Below, piece after piece: positions 17,003 through 25,375 of a stretch of 64,000 nucleotides of DNA. Below the pieces are notes generated by a model. It searched no databases. It saw nothing but the letters and a program-made list of their open reading frames with translations, and was not told where the DNA came from. Position numbers and translations under genes: made by a program. The stretch comes from CALHKP01 sp963558075. Its GTDB lineage: Bacteria; Bacillota; Clostridia; Peptostreptococcales; Anaerovoracaceae. The stretch lies in assembly GCA_963558075.1 (NCBI GenBank), contig CAUWFN010000012.1, positions 1 through 64,000 of the forward strand, given 5' to 3'. Every line of letters starts with the position of its first letter. Position 1 is the first letter of the stretch.

Positions 17003-17724
17003 TAATATTCCATTACCTTTCCTATAGAATCATAGATAACAAGATCTGCTCTGTTGTCATATGCTGTTTCGCTCTTATTGATAAGCACGAGATTATCACC
17101 AGAAAAGTAATTCAAAAGGCCTGCTGCAGGATATACTGCAAGTGAAGTTCCACCTACAATCAAAGTATCTGCTTTTTCGATTGCTCTTACAGCACCTTCA
17201 ATGCAGTCCTCATCGAGCATTTCACCAAACAAAACTACGTCCGGCTTAATTCTTCCACCGCATTCGCAGTATGGAACACCGCTTCTACAGTTTGACTCAT
17301 CCATTATATAGTCTACTCCATATGGCTTACCGCACTTTTCGCAGTAGTTTCTGTGCACACTTCCATGAAGCTCATACACTCTGTTGCTTCCTGCAAGCTG
17401 ATGAAGACCATCTATATTCTGAGTTACAACAGCACTAAGCTTACCCTCCTGCTCAAGTTTAGCAAGAGCTATATGGGCTTTGTTAGGTTTTGCATCTGTA
17501 TATATAAGGTTTTCTTTGTAATATTTGTAAAAGACCTCCGGTTTTGACATGTAAAACTCGTGAGAAAGTATACTCTCCGGCGAATATCCGTATTCCTTCT
17601 TCGCGTTATACAGTCCCTGTTCAGAACGAAAATCCGGAATATCTGATTCCGTAGAAACGCCCGCACCGCCGAAAAATACAATTCGACTGCTTTTCTCTAT
17701 GATTTTCTCTAATCTTTTATCCAT
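17002..17724 (-). CDS. cobB: NAD-dependent protein deacylase, SIR2 family
   Basis: A 240-aa class III deacetylase. Visible motifs are GGAGVSTESDIPDFRS (NAD binding, about 19-34), TQNIDGLHQLAG, the catalytic His in ELHGSVHRNYC, and zinc cysteines CEKC and YCEC. It removes acyl groups from lysines using NAD. An in-frame TTG lies 21 bp upstream, but AAAGGAA fits the ATG at 17724 better. It is first in the SIR2-surE-DUF2156 unit and divergent from the patatin-like gene. The length and motifs are those of housekeeping sirtuins, not of SIR2 defence effectors. Confidence 0.92.
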   Translation of the reverse strand: MDKRLEKIIEKSSRIVFFGGAGVSTESDIPDFRSEQGLYNAKKEYGYSPESILSHEFYMSKPEVFYKYYKENLIYTDAKPNKAHIALAKLEQEGKLSAVVTQNIDGLHQLAGSNRVYELHGSVHRNYCEKCGKPYGVDYIMDESNCRSGVPYCECGGRIKPDVVLFGEMLDEDCIEGAVRAIEKADTLIVGGTSLAVYPAAGLLNYFSGDNLVLINKSETAYDNRADLVIYDSIGKVMEY

Positions 17725-17829
17725 GATATATACGCTTCCTTTCAAAATCTATACATTCATGTTATTATGTATTATTATACCGTTAGGTGTAATTAGTTAA
17801 GTATATCATAGTTTTAAGGGGATGTTAAG

Positions 17830-18990
17830 GTGAAAAAGCAAAACAAAAATGTATACTTTGCAGGTCCACCAAAGAAGACTGCACTCGTTCTAAGCGGTGG
17901 AGGCTCTAGGGGTGCTTACCAGTGCGGAGCATGGCAGGCTCTCGATGAGCTTGGCGTAAAATTGGATATTGTTACAGGTGTTTCTGTAGGTGCTTTGAAT
18001 GGTGTTATGGTGGTTCAGGGCGATCAAATAGAGACTGCAAATCTATGGAGAAAACTCGAGACAGATATGGTGTTTGATGTAGAATCAGATGCTCAGATGC
18101 AGGATTTTGCTGTGGAGTTTCTCAAAAACGGCGGAGCCGGCACAGAAGGGCTTCAGTCTATAATAAGAGAATATATTGACGAGGATGAGCTTCGAAAAAG
18201 TCCTATCGACTATGGACTTCTAACCGTTGAGTTTCCAGCGATGAAGCCTCACTACAAGTGGCTACAGGATATTCCAGAAGGTCAGCTTGCAGATTACGTA
18301 ACAGCAAGTGCCTCTGCATTTCCGGCTCTTCACCCTCACGAAATAGACGGTAAATCCTATATCGATGGAGGCTACGAAAACAATCTGCCCGTAAAAATGG
18401 CAGTAGACCGAGGCGCAACGCATATTATCGCAGTCTACCTTAAAGCCATCGGAAAATTTGACCCAAAAGAACTCGATACCGCAGAAAATATTCTGTTTGT
18501 AGAGCCTAAGTGGGATCTTGGAAGCTTCCTTATTTTCGACAAGAAAAACACCAAACGCACCATGAGGCTCGGATATCTTGATATGATGAAGGCCTTAGAT
18601 GTCTACGACGGCGATTACTACAGCTTTGTCAAAGGCGAGTTCGACAAAAAAACTGTTCTCATGGCTGATGCTTGTGCTAAAATTTTTGAGCTTAATCCTC
18701 TGATTCTTTATAAAAAAGAAATCTTTATGGAAGAAATCAGTAGGTCTATTGAAGAGGCCAGAGAAGATATTTCGGACAAACTCGATTTCAGATGGCGAGG
18801 TCCTTTTAAACTTGAAAAAATAAAAGATGCTCTGGAAACAGCAAACAAGAAAACCCTCGTCCTCGTGCTAGCTCAGTTTATCGCAGACGGCGATGATGAC
18901 GCATCGCGTATTTTAAGATCAAAGTCAGTGCAAAGGCTCTTAAAAAATGAGCTTGCAGCTGCAAAATTCATATATAGATATTCACTTTAA
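17830..18990 (+). CDS. Patatin-like phospholipase family protein
   Basis: A 386-aa hydrolase with an N-terminal patatin domain (about 15-205): oxyanion motif SGGGSRGAY, nucleophile Ser in GVSVGAL, and catalytic Asp in DGGYENN. Patatins hydrolyse lipid acyl esters using a Ser-Asp dyad. The C-terminal 180 residues are helical and unassigned. The GTG start is preceded by AAGGGG at 9 nt, and no in-frame ATG is close. It is the only plus-strand gene in the left 55 kb and converges on nrdJ with a shared terminator. The physiological substrate is unknown. Confidence 0.88.
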   Translation: MKKQNKNVYFAGPPKKTALVLSGGGSRGAYQCGAWQALDELGVKLDIVTGVSVGALNGVMVVQGDQIETANLWRKLETDMVFDVESDAQMQDFAVEFLKNGGAGTEGLQSIIREYIDEDELRKSPIDYGLLTVEFPAMKPHYKWLQDIPEGQLADYVTASASAFPALHPHEIDGKSYIDGGYENNLPVKMAVDRGATHIIAVYLKAIGKFDPKELDTAENILFVEPKWDLGSFLIFDKKNTKRTMRLGYLDMMKALDVYDGDYYSFVKGEFDKKTVLMADACAKIFELNPLILYKKEIFMEEISRSIEEAREDISDKLDFRWRGPFKLEKIKDALETANKKTLVLVLAQFIADGDDDASRILRSKSVQRLLKNELAAAKFIYRYSL

Positions 18991-18991
18991 T

Positions 18992-19046
18992 AAAAAAGGC
19001 TTCACACCAGATGAATTTACACCCGGCGTGAAAGCCTTTTATTTTT
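18992..19046. terminator. Bidirectional terminator between the patatin-like gene and nrdJ
   Basis: An 11-bp stem (AAAGGCTTCAC with its bulged complement at 19028-19039), flanked by an A-run on the left and TTTTATTTTT on the right, so it can terminate in both directions between convergent genes. Confidence 0.82.
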
Positions 19047-19056
19047 CATATTTTCT

Positions 19057-21360
19057 TTAGCCGCATTTTGAGAATCCACAGTTTCTGCAGATTACACATC
19101 CTCCTTCGTGCTCAACAACACTTCCGCATTCAGGGCACGCATGTATTTCACCTGCTGTGGCAGGAACGTCAGTTTCTTCCTTTGCTAGAATATTCTTCTT
19201 CAGCTTTGCTGATTCTGGCTGAGGAAGGCTTACTGATGTACCATAGCCTTCTGATTCAATCTGCTTGGAAACCTTCATGATAACCTTCGCTATAGCGTCA
19301 GGACATGATGTGCATGTCATACCCTGCTGTCTAATTGTAGAAGGACATCTGATTCCCTTAAGCTGGTCGTAAACTTCGTTTATAGATATTCCGCTTCTGA
19401 GAGCAACAGAAACAAGTCTTGCAGTCGCCTCGCTTTGGCTAGGACATCCGCCAGCCTTTCCTGTGCTTGTGAACACTTCACAGATTCCGTTTTCATCATA
19501 ATTTGTTGTAATATAGAGATTTCCGCATCCGATTTTTACCTTTTCAGTAAATCCTTTTGTTATTTCTGGACGTGGTCTAGGTTCAATATGACCATAGCCT
19601 TTCTTCTGCTTAACAGCCATAACCTCCATATCAGATTCTTTGTTAACTTTTCCGATATTGAGAACCTGTTCTTCTCTGCTTCCGTCACGATAAATTGTAA
19701 CGCCCTTGCATCCTTCTCTATATGCACGCATATAAACGTCTCTAACGTCATTTCTAGTTGCTTCCTTAGGGAAGTTTACTGTTTTTGATACGGCATTGTC
19801 CGTATGTCTCTGGAACGCCGCCTGCATTCTGATGTGATCTTCCGGTGTAATATCGTGAGCGCATACAAATACGTCTCTGACTTCCTTTGGAATTTCCTCG
19901 CAGTGAGCGATAGTTCCTTCTTTTGCAATTTTTGCAAGTAGCTTCTCGTTGTAAAGTCCAAGCTCTTTAAGCTTCTCTGTCAGGATAGGATTTACTTCTA
20001 TTAGCTCAGTACCATCCATGATATATCTGATATATGCATAAGCAAATACAGGTTCAACTCCAGAAGAGCATCCTCCAATGATTGAAAGTGTACCTGTAGG
20101 CGCAATAGTTGTTATTGTAGCATTTCTTGCAGGTTCACCGTCGCATAATGTACTTGCTTCAAATAGAGGGAATGTTCCTCTCTGTTCGGCAAGAATAGAA
20201 CTTGCAGCATGTCCAGTGTTATTGATGAATCCCATAACCTTCTCCGCAAGAGCTGCCGCCTCATCTGAGTTATATGGAATGCCCATTAGAAGAAGGGCAT
20301 CAGCCCAGCCCATAACACCTAAGCCGATTTTTCTGGAGGCTCTTGTTGTCTCCGAGATTTTTTCTAGCGGATAATTGTTTGCATCTATAACATTATCTAG
20401 GAAGTGAACTGCTTTTTTTACTGTTTCTTCTAAAAGTCCAAAATCAAATTCATAACCAGTAAGAGTTTTTCTGAGCATTTTAACAAGATTGATTGAGCCC
20501 AGGTTACAGCTTTCGTATGGCAGAAGAGGCTGCTCTCCGCAAGGATTTGTACTTTCGATTTCGCCAACTGTTGGTGTCACATTGTCTCTGTTTAGTCTAT
20601 CAAGGAAAATAATTCCCGGCTCGCCGTTTTTCCATGCGTGATCTACGATAAGATCAAATACTTTAACAGCGCTGAGGTGTCCTACAGATTTCTTTGTTTT
20701 TGGGTCGATCAAATCATAGTCGCTCTCGTTTTCTACGGCTTCCATGAACTCCTCTGTGATTCCCACACTTATATTAAAGTTAGTTATTTCTTTGTTATCT
20801 GACTTGCAGTTTATAAACTCTAGAATGTCCGGATGGTCAATTCGAAGAACTCCCATGTTAGCTCCTCTTCTAGTTCCTCCCTGCTTTACTGCCTCTGTAG
20901 CCGCGTTAAAAACCTTCATGAAGCTTACAGGTCCACTTGCAACTCCGCCTGTTGATTTAACTGCAGAGCCGCTCTGACGCAGTCTAGAGAAAGAAAATCC
21001 TGTACCACCGCCTGATTTGTGAATAAGTGCTGCATTTTTTACAGAATCAAAGATTCCCTCCATACTATCTTCTACAGGAAGAACAAAACAAGCTGAAAGC
21101 TGTCCTAGCTTTCTTCCCGCGTTCATCAGTGTAGGTGAATTTGGCAGGAACTTAAGGTCTGTCATAAGCTCAAAGAACTCATCACTAACAGCCTTTGTGT
21201 CTGCTGTATTATCATAATTTGCATCTACTGCTGCAATTGTATCTGAAACTCTACGAAACATTCCTTCTACTGTTTCTATAACTTCGCCCTCTTCATCCTT
21301 TGCAAGATAGCGCTTCTCAAGCACTGTGAGGGCGTTTTGTCCGATTTCGCTTATTGCCAT
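19057..21360 (-). CDS. nrdJ: Vitamin B12-dependent ribonucleotide reductase (class II)
   Basis: A 767-aa adenosylcobalamin-dependent reductase that makes deoxyribonucleotides without oxygen. Key motifs are an early Cys in LSACFVLPVEDS, NPCGEQPLLPYESCNLGSINL (active-site Asn, Cys and Glu), APTGTLSIIGGCSSG, and a C-terminal cysteine-rich tail CPECG...CRNCG. This zinc-type tail and redox pair are typical of NrdJ/NrdZ. The ATG at 21360 has AAGGAGG; an in-frame upstream ATG has none. It is monocistronic with its own promoter, and no cobalamin riboswitch is visible upstream. Confidence 0.95.
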   Translation of the reverse strand: MAISEIGQNALTVLEKRYLAKDEEGEVIETVEGMFRRVSDTIAAVDANYDNTADTKAVSDEFFELMTDLKFLPNSPTLMNAGRKLGQLSACFVLPVEDSMEGIFDSVKNAALIHKSGGGTGFSFSRLRQSGSAVKSTGGVASGPVSFMKVFNAATEAVKQGGTRRGANMGVLRIDHPDILEFINCKSDNKEITNFNISVGITEEFMEAVENESDYDLIDPKTKKSVGHLSAVKVFDLIVDHAWKNGEPGIIFLDRLNRDNVTPTVGEIESTNPCGEQPLLPYESCNLGSINLVKMLRKTLTGYEFDFGLLEETVKKAVHFLDNVIDANNYPLEKISETTRASRKIGLGVMGWADALLLMGIPYNSDEAAALAEKVMGFINNTGHAASSILAEQRGTFPLFEASTLCDGEPARNATITTIAPTGTLSIIGGCSSGVEPVFAYAYIRYIMDGTELIEVNPILTEKLKELGLYNEKLLAKIAKEGTIAHCEEIPKEVRDVFVCAHDITPEDHIRMQAAFQRHTDNAVSKTVNFPKEATRNDVRDVYMRAYREGCKGVTIYRDGSREEQVLNIGKVNKESDMEVMAVKQKKGYGHIEPRPRPEITKGFTEKVKIGCGNLYITTNYDENGICEVFTSTGKAGGCPSQSEATARLVSVALRSGISINEVYDQLKGIRCPSTIRQQGMTCTSCPDAIAKVIMKVSKQIESEGYGTSVSLPQPESAKLKKNILAKEETDVPATAGEIHACPECGSVVEHEGGCVICRNCGFSKCG

Positions 21361-21401
21361 ATTGTACCTCCTTACATACACTATATATTCTATCCTTCGT
21401 A

Positions 21402-21430
21402 ATTATATCACTATATCTTGTGGTCTGCAA
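21402..21430 (-). promoter_or_regulatory. nrdJ promoter
   Basis: TTGCAG and consensus TATAAT with a 17-bp spacer, about 40 bp before the ATG. The short leader leaves no room for a riboswitch. Confidence 0.75.
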
Positions 21431-21452
21431 GGATTCTTTGATTTTCACCAGC

Positions 21453-21483
21453 AAAAAAACAGCCCCATTTCTGAAGCTGTTTT
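21453..21483 (-). terminator. Terminator of the amino-acid ABC transporter operon
   Basis: An 8-bp stem (AAAACAGC with GCTGTTTT) and a T-run on the minus strand, 130 nt after the ATPase stop. The intervening 130 nt hold no recognised feature. Confidence 0.8.
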
Positions 21484-21613
21484 GTGTATTCATATGTTTT
21501 GATAATATGTAAAGATGCCTTTCCTATCCGAAGATTCACGGACTTTCTACTGATTTTAGATGAAACTCCATCTCTTCTTAATTTGCTAGAAAAATTATCA
21601 TCAAAGAAAATTC

Positions 21614-22312
21614 CTATGCACGAAGCATCGATCCAAGGAAAGAAACAAGTCTTTCGCTCTTTGGCGAATTAAAAATTTCTTCTGGTGTACCCTCTTCGAT
21701 TATAACACCTTTATCCATAAAAATAACTCTGTCTGCAACTTCCTTTGCAAAACCCATTTCGTGAGTTACTACAAGCATAGTTGTGTGGCTGTCTGCAAGC
21801 TTTTTCATTACGTTTAGAACCTCACCTGTAATCTCAGGGTCAAGAGCTGATGTAGGCTCATCAAATAGCATAAGGTCAGGATTCATTGCAAGAGCTCGCG
21901 CAATCGCAACTCTTTGTTTCTGTCCACCGGAAATGTGAGCAGGATACATGTCAGCCTTAGTCTCAAGACCAACCATCTTAAGAAGATCCATAGCTCTTGC
22001 CTTTGCGCTTTCCTTTGACTGCTTATTTACCTTTATAGGCGCATAAGTTATATTTTCTAGGCATGTCATGTGAGGAAACAGGTTGAAGTGCTGAAACACC
22101 ATTCCTGTTTTTCCATGTAGATTGATATCGCCAGATGTAACAGAGTTAAGACCGTTAATGCATCTAAGAAGAGTACTTTTGCCTGATCCAGAAGGCCCTA
22201 TAATAGCCACTGTCTCACCTTTTTTCATGGAGAAATTAACGTTGTCTACTGCACGAAATCCGTCATATTCTTTGACGATATTTTTCATTTCTAGAATGTT
22301 TCCGTTTTCCAT
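21614..22312 (-). CDS. Amino-acid ABC transporter ATP-binding protein
   Basis: A 232-aa ATPase of the polar amino acid family (GlnQ/HisP class). Walker A GPSGSGKSTLLR, Q-loop MVFQHFNLFPHMT, signature ISGGQKQRVAIARALAM and Walker B LMLFDEPTSALDPE are complete, with the switch His in VVTHEMGFA. The start overlaps the permease stop by one base (TAATG). It energises the importer made with the two upstream genes. Confidence 0.93.
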   Translation of the reverse strand: MENGNILEMKNIVKEYDGFRAVDNVNFSMKKGETVAIIGPSGSGKSTLLRCINGLNSVTSGDINLHGKTGMVFQHFNLFPHMTCLENITYAPIKVNKQSKESAKARAMDLLKMVGLETKADMYPAHISGGQKQRVAIARALAMNPDLMLFDEPTSALDPEITGEVLNVMKKLADSHTTMLVVTHEMGFAKEVADRVIFMDKGVIIEEGTPEEIFNSPKSERLVSFLGSMLRA

Positions 22313-22971
22313 TAGTATTCCTCCTTTGCATCATATCTCTTGAAATATTTTTCGAGCTTTCCTGCGATTATTGTCAAAACAGCAGTCATAATCAAATAGA
22401 TTACTGCAGCAAAGATAAACGGCATCATGGCTGTAAGTCTATTTGCTGTGCTGTTAGTTGCTTTCATCAGTTCAATTACAGGCAGTGTAGAAGCAAGAGC
22501 TGTATCCTTTACAAGTGTAATTGCCTCGTTTACAACTGGTGGAAGAATTGATTTCATTGTCTGAGGAAATATAATATCCATCATTGTCTGTTTTTTCGAA
22601 AGGCCCAGAGCTTTTGCAGCCTCGTACTGACCTCTGTCTATTCCATTGATTCCGCCTCTATATATTTCGGCAAAATACGCTGCGTAGTTAAGCACAAATG
22701 TAAGTATTACTGTAAAGAATGCGTTCATCTTGATTCCCAGATAAATTGGGAAAAAGAAATAGAAGAAAAACAGCTGCAGCAGTAATGGTGTGCCTCTGAA
22801 TATCCAAACGTAAACCTTGCATATCCAGCTTAGAGGTTTAAACTTGCTGTTCATTCCCAGTGTAATCGGCAGTCCAAGAGGAAGCGATAGCACTATTGTC
22901 AATATGAAAATTTCTACTGTTACAACCGATGCTTCTAGCATAAACGGCAGTGATTGCAATACTTTGTCCAT
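22312..22971 (-). CDS. Amino-acid ABC transporter permease
   Basis: A 219-aa inner-membrane permease of the HisMQ/GlnP family. Five hydrophobic segments are visible, with the N-terminal RGTPLLLQLFF motif and the coupling motif EAAKALGLSKKQTMMDIIFPQ. An in-frame ATG lies 24 bp upstream but has no ribosome binding site, whereas AAAGGA precedes the ATG at 22971. A strong hairpin separates it from the binding-protein gene. Confidence 0.92.
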   Translation of the reverse strand: MDKVLQSLPFMLEASVVTVEIFILTIVLSLPLGLPITLGMNSKFKPLSWICKVYVWIFRGTPLLLQLFFFYFFFPIYLGIKMNAFFTVILTFVLNYAAYFAEIYRGGINGIDRGQYEAAKALGLSKKQTMMDIIFPQTMKSILPPVVNEAITLVKDTALASTLPVIELMKATNSTANRLTAMMPFIFAAVIYLIMTAVLTIIAGKLEKYFKRYDAKEEY

Positions 22972-23002
22972 TTCTGTTCCTTTCGTTTCGTACATTATTA
23001 AT

Positions 23003-23027
23003 CACGCCGAGAAAAGGCCCCGGCGTG
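23003..23027 (-). promoter_or_regulatory. Intercistronic hairpin between binding-protein and permease genes
   Basis: A 7-bp GC-rich stem (CACGCCG with CGGCGTG) and 11-nt loop, 24 nt after the binding-protein stop. On the minus strand it has no T-tract. Such stems commonly protect the 5' message and give excess binding protein over membrane components. Confidence 0.6.
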
Positions 23028-23050
23028 AATTTTGTTGCTATTTTATTATA

Positions 23051-23857
23051 TTACTCTACTTCTTCAAATACAACTATATTTTTACCAAACCATGTTTTGC
23101 TTATTTCTTCTGCTTTACCGTTATCGATTACTGCTTTGATTGCGTCGTTTACTTTATCTCTAAGAGCTTCGTTATCTTTTGCAAATCCGATTACGTAGAA
23201 GTCATCACCAAGTGAGTATGTGCATTCTTTCATTTCGCCGCCAAGATTTTTGTTTGTGTAATTTCCTAGAACCTGGTCAACTGCGATTACATCTACTCTT
23301 CCTGCCTTTAGATCCATGATTGCTGAATCGTATGTATCATATTCGCTGATGTTTGCTGCAAACTGGTCATAGCATTCGTTCTTCTTAAGCATTTCTAAAG
23401 CTGAGGAATCTACCTGAGTACCGATTTTTAGGTTAGCTAGTTCTTCTGGCTTTGTTACATCTACAGAACCTGATTCAAGTGACATAAGAACGATTTTGTT
23501 ATTCAGATATTTGTTGCTCAGTGACATGTTTTCTTTTCTATCAGGTGTGATTGACATTCCGTTCCATACACAGTCGATGTTTCCTGACTTTAATTCCATA
23601 TCTTTTGCGTTCCAGTCAATAGGCTTGAATTCAACTTCCATGCCTAGCTCTTCACCTACTGCATTTGCAAGGTCAATATCAAAGCCAACCAGGTCGCCGT
23701 TTTCATCTCTGAATCCCATAGGTGCGAATGCATCATCAAGACCTATAACAAGCTTGTCGTCTCCCTTTGCTTCTTCTTTTTCGCCGCATCCTGTTAGTGC
23801 AAACATTCCAAAGCTCATAACTGCGATTAATCCAAGTGCTAATAATTTCTTTTTCAT
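23051..23857 (-). CDS. Amino-acid ABC transporter substrate-binding lipoprotein
   Basis: A 268-aa extracellular solute-binding protein family 3 lipoprotein. A signal peptide (positive MKKK, hydrophobic core) ends in the lipobox LTGC, giving a lipidated Cys at about residue 24. The mature part starts with the typical LVIGLDDAFAPMGFRDENG ligand-binding pattern and GFDIDLANAVGEELG. It captures a polar amino acid for the downstream permease and ATPase. Ligand specificity cannot be read from the sequence. Confidence 0.92.
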   Translation of the reverse strand: MKKKLLALGLIAVMSFGMFALTGCGEKEEAKGDDKLVIGLDDAFAPMGFRDENGDLVGFDIDLANAVGEELGMEVEFKPIDWNAKDMELKSGNIDCVWNGMSITPDRKENMSLSNKYLNNKIVLMSLESGSVDVTKPEELANLKIGTQVDSSALEMLKKNECYDQFAANISEYDTYDSAIMDLKAGRVDVIAVDQVLGNYTNKNLGGEMKECTYSLGDDFYVIGFAKDNEALRDKVNDAIKAVIDNGKAEEISKTWFGKNIVVFEEVE

Positions 23858-23952
23858 TTTTCTGTCTCCTTATTCTCTTTAAAATGATTTTCTTTTTTAA
23901 TTTAATATTTGTTTTCCTTTATCGCTTTACTGCGTTAAATTACTATAGCATT

Positions 23953-23981
23953 ATATTACTACCTGTATATCTATTTGTCAA
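23953..23981 (-). promoter_or_regulatory. Promoter of the amino-acid ABC transporter operon
   Basis: Consensus TTGACA and TAATAT separated by 17 bp. It gives a leader of about 90 nt containing a short CGC/GCG pairing but no recognised riboswitch. Confidence 0.82.
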
Positions 23982-24072
23982 CACTTTTCTGTGATAAATC
24001 GCTAAATTTTTTATATTTTTTTGTTACTATATATAAAACATTGGAATTTCAACATTTACTATCAAAAAATAG

Positions 24073-24104
24073 AAAAAAAGACCGGTGCATAAAGCACCGG
24101 CCTT
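24073..24104 (-). terminator. Terminator of tuf copy 1
   Basis: A 7-bp CCGGTGC/GCACCGG stem extended by AAG/CTT across one mismatch, with a 5-nt loop, followed by a 7-T run on the minus strand. The same sequence follows tuf copy 2. Confidence 0.92.
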
Positions 24105-25331
24105 CGTGTTTCATCTATTACTATCTGTAATTATTCGATGATTTCTGTTACTACACCTGAACCTACTGTTCTTCCGCCTTCTCTGATAGCGAATCTTAGT
24201 CCTTCTTCGATAGCGATTTCTGTGATCAGTTCGATTTCCATTACAATGTTATCTCCAGGCATGCACATTTCTGTTCCTTCTGGAAGCTTTAGATCTCCAG
24301 TTACGTCAGTTGTTCTGAAGTAGAACTGTGGTCTGTATCCGTTAAAGAATGGTGTATGTCTTCCGCCTTCTTCCTTCTTTAGTACGTATACCTGTCCCTT
24401 GAACTTTGTATGTGGGTGGATTGTTCCTGGTTTTGCAAGAACCTGTCCTCTTTCGATTTCGTTTCTCTGTACACCTCTTAGAAGAGCACCTACGTTATCT
24501 CCTGTCTGTGCTTCATCTAACAGTTTTCTGAACATTTCTAGTCCTGTTACTACTACTGTTCTCTTTTCATCTGTTAATCCGATGATTTCTACTTCTTCTC
24601 CTACCTTTAGGATACCTCTTTCAACTCTTCCTGTTGCTACTGTACCTCTTCCTGTGATTGAGAATACGTCTTCTACTGGCATTAGGAATGGTTTGTCGTT
24701 ATCTCTTTCTGGTTCTGGAATGTATGCGTCGATTTCTTCGAACAGTTCAACAATCTTGTCTCCCCATGGACCTGCTGGATCTTCTAGAGCCTTTAGTGCT
24801 GATCCCTTTACGATTGGTGTGTCATCTCCTGGGAATTCATATTCTGTTAGAAGTTCTCTTACTTCCATTTCTACTAATTCTAGTAGTTCTTCGTCGTCTA
24901 CCATGTCACATTTGTTTAGGAATACGATGATGTATGGTACGCCTACCTGTCTTGATAGCAGGATGTGTTCTCTTGTCTGTGGCATTGGTCCATCTGTTGC
25001 AGCTACTACTAGGATTGCTCCGTCCATCTGTGCTGCTCCTGTAATCATGTTCTTTACATAGTCAGCGTGGCCTGGGCAGTCTACGTGTGCGTAGTGTCTG
25101 TTTGGAGTTTCGTATTCAACGTGTGATGTTGAAATTGTGATTCCTCTTTCTTTTTCTTCTGGTGCCTTGTCGATCTTGTCGAATTCAACCTTTTCACCTA
25201 GTCCATATCTCTGGTGAAGTGTTGTTGTGATTGCTGCTGTAAGAGTTGTCTTACCGTGGTCTACGTGACCGATTGTTCCGATGTTAATATGAGGTTTTGT
25301 TCTCTCAAATTTCTGTTTTGCCATCTTAATA
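24074..25331 (-). repeat. Repeat copy 1: tuf gene plus terminator
   Basis: A segment of about 1,258 bp that appears identical to 41467-42724 and lies in the same orientation 17,393 bp away. Identity starts in the terminator T-run, covers the 3' untranslated region and the whole coding region, and ends 7 bp upstream of the start codon. Confidence 0.93.
24131..25324 (-). CDS. tuf: Elongation factor Tu, copy 1
   Basis: A 397-aa GTPase that carries aminoacyl-tRNA to the ribosome. G1 GHVDHGKTT (about 19-27), G3 DCPGHADY and G4 NKCD motifs are complete, and domains 2 and 3 are full length. It is the last gene of the rpsL-rpsG-fusA-tuf (str) unit, 51 bp after fusA. The protein is identical to tuf copy 2, and the nucleotide sequence also appears identical, which implies recent gene conversion. 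Confidence 0.98.
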   Translation of the reverse strand: MAKQKFERTKPHINIGTIGHVDHGKTTLTAAITTTLHQRYGLGEKVEFDKIDKAPEEKERGITISTSHVEYETPNRHYAHVDCPGHADYVKNMITGAAQMDGAILVVAATDGPMPQTREHILLSRQVGVPYIIVFLNKCDMVDDEELLELVEMEVRELLTEYEFPGDDTPIVKGSALKALEDPAGPWGDKIVELFEEIDAYIPEPERDNDKPFLMPVEDVFSITGRGTVATGRVERGILKVGEEVEIIGLTDEKRTVVVTGLEMFRKLLDEAQTGDNVGALLRGVQRNEIERGQVLAKPGTIHPHTKFKGQVYVLKKEEGGRHTPFFNGYRPQFYFRTTDVTGDLKLPEGTEMCMPGDNIVMEIELITEIAIEEGLRFAIREGGRTVGSGVVTEIIE

Positions 25332-25375
25332 TCCTCCTTGATATAGGGTTATATTTTCACTTTATACTTTATATT

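Noticed and set aside
17002..18990. SIR2 and patatin-like genes side by side, as in some phage-defence loci
   Set aside because: The SIR2 protein is a housekeeping-length sirtuin coupled to surE, the patatin gene is divergent with its own terminator, and no nucleotidyltransferase, nuclease or mobile element is nearby.
21361..21452. Possible cobalamin riboswitch before the B12-dependent reductase nrdJ
   Set aside because: The promoter lies about 40 bp before the start, which leaves far too little space for a cobalamin riboswitch.
24399..25061. A 220-aa open frame on the plus strand opposite tuf, also present opposite tuf copy 2
   Set aside because: It is the antisense shadow of strongly biased tuf codons; its duplication follows from the identical tuf copies, and it has no ribosome binding site or known motifs.
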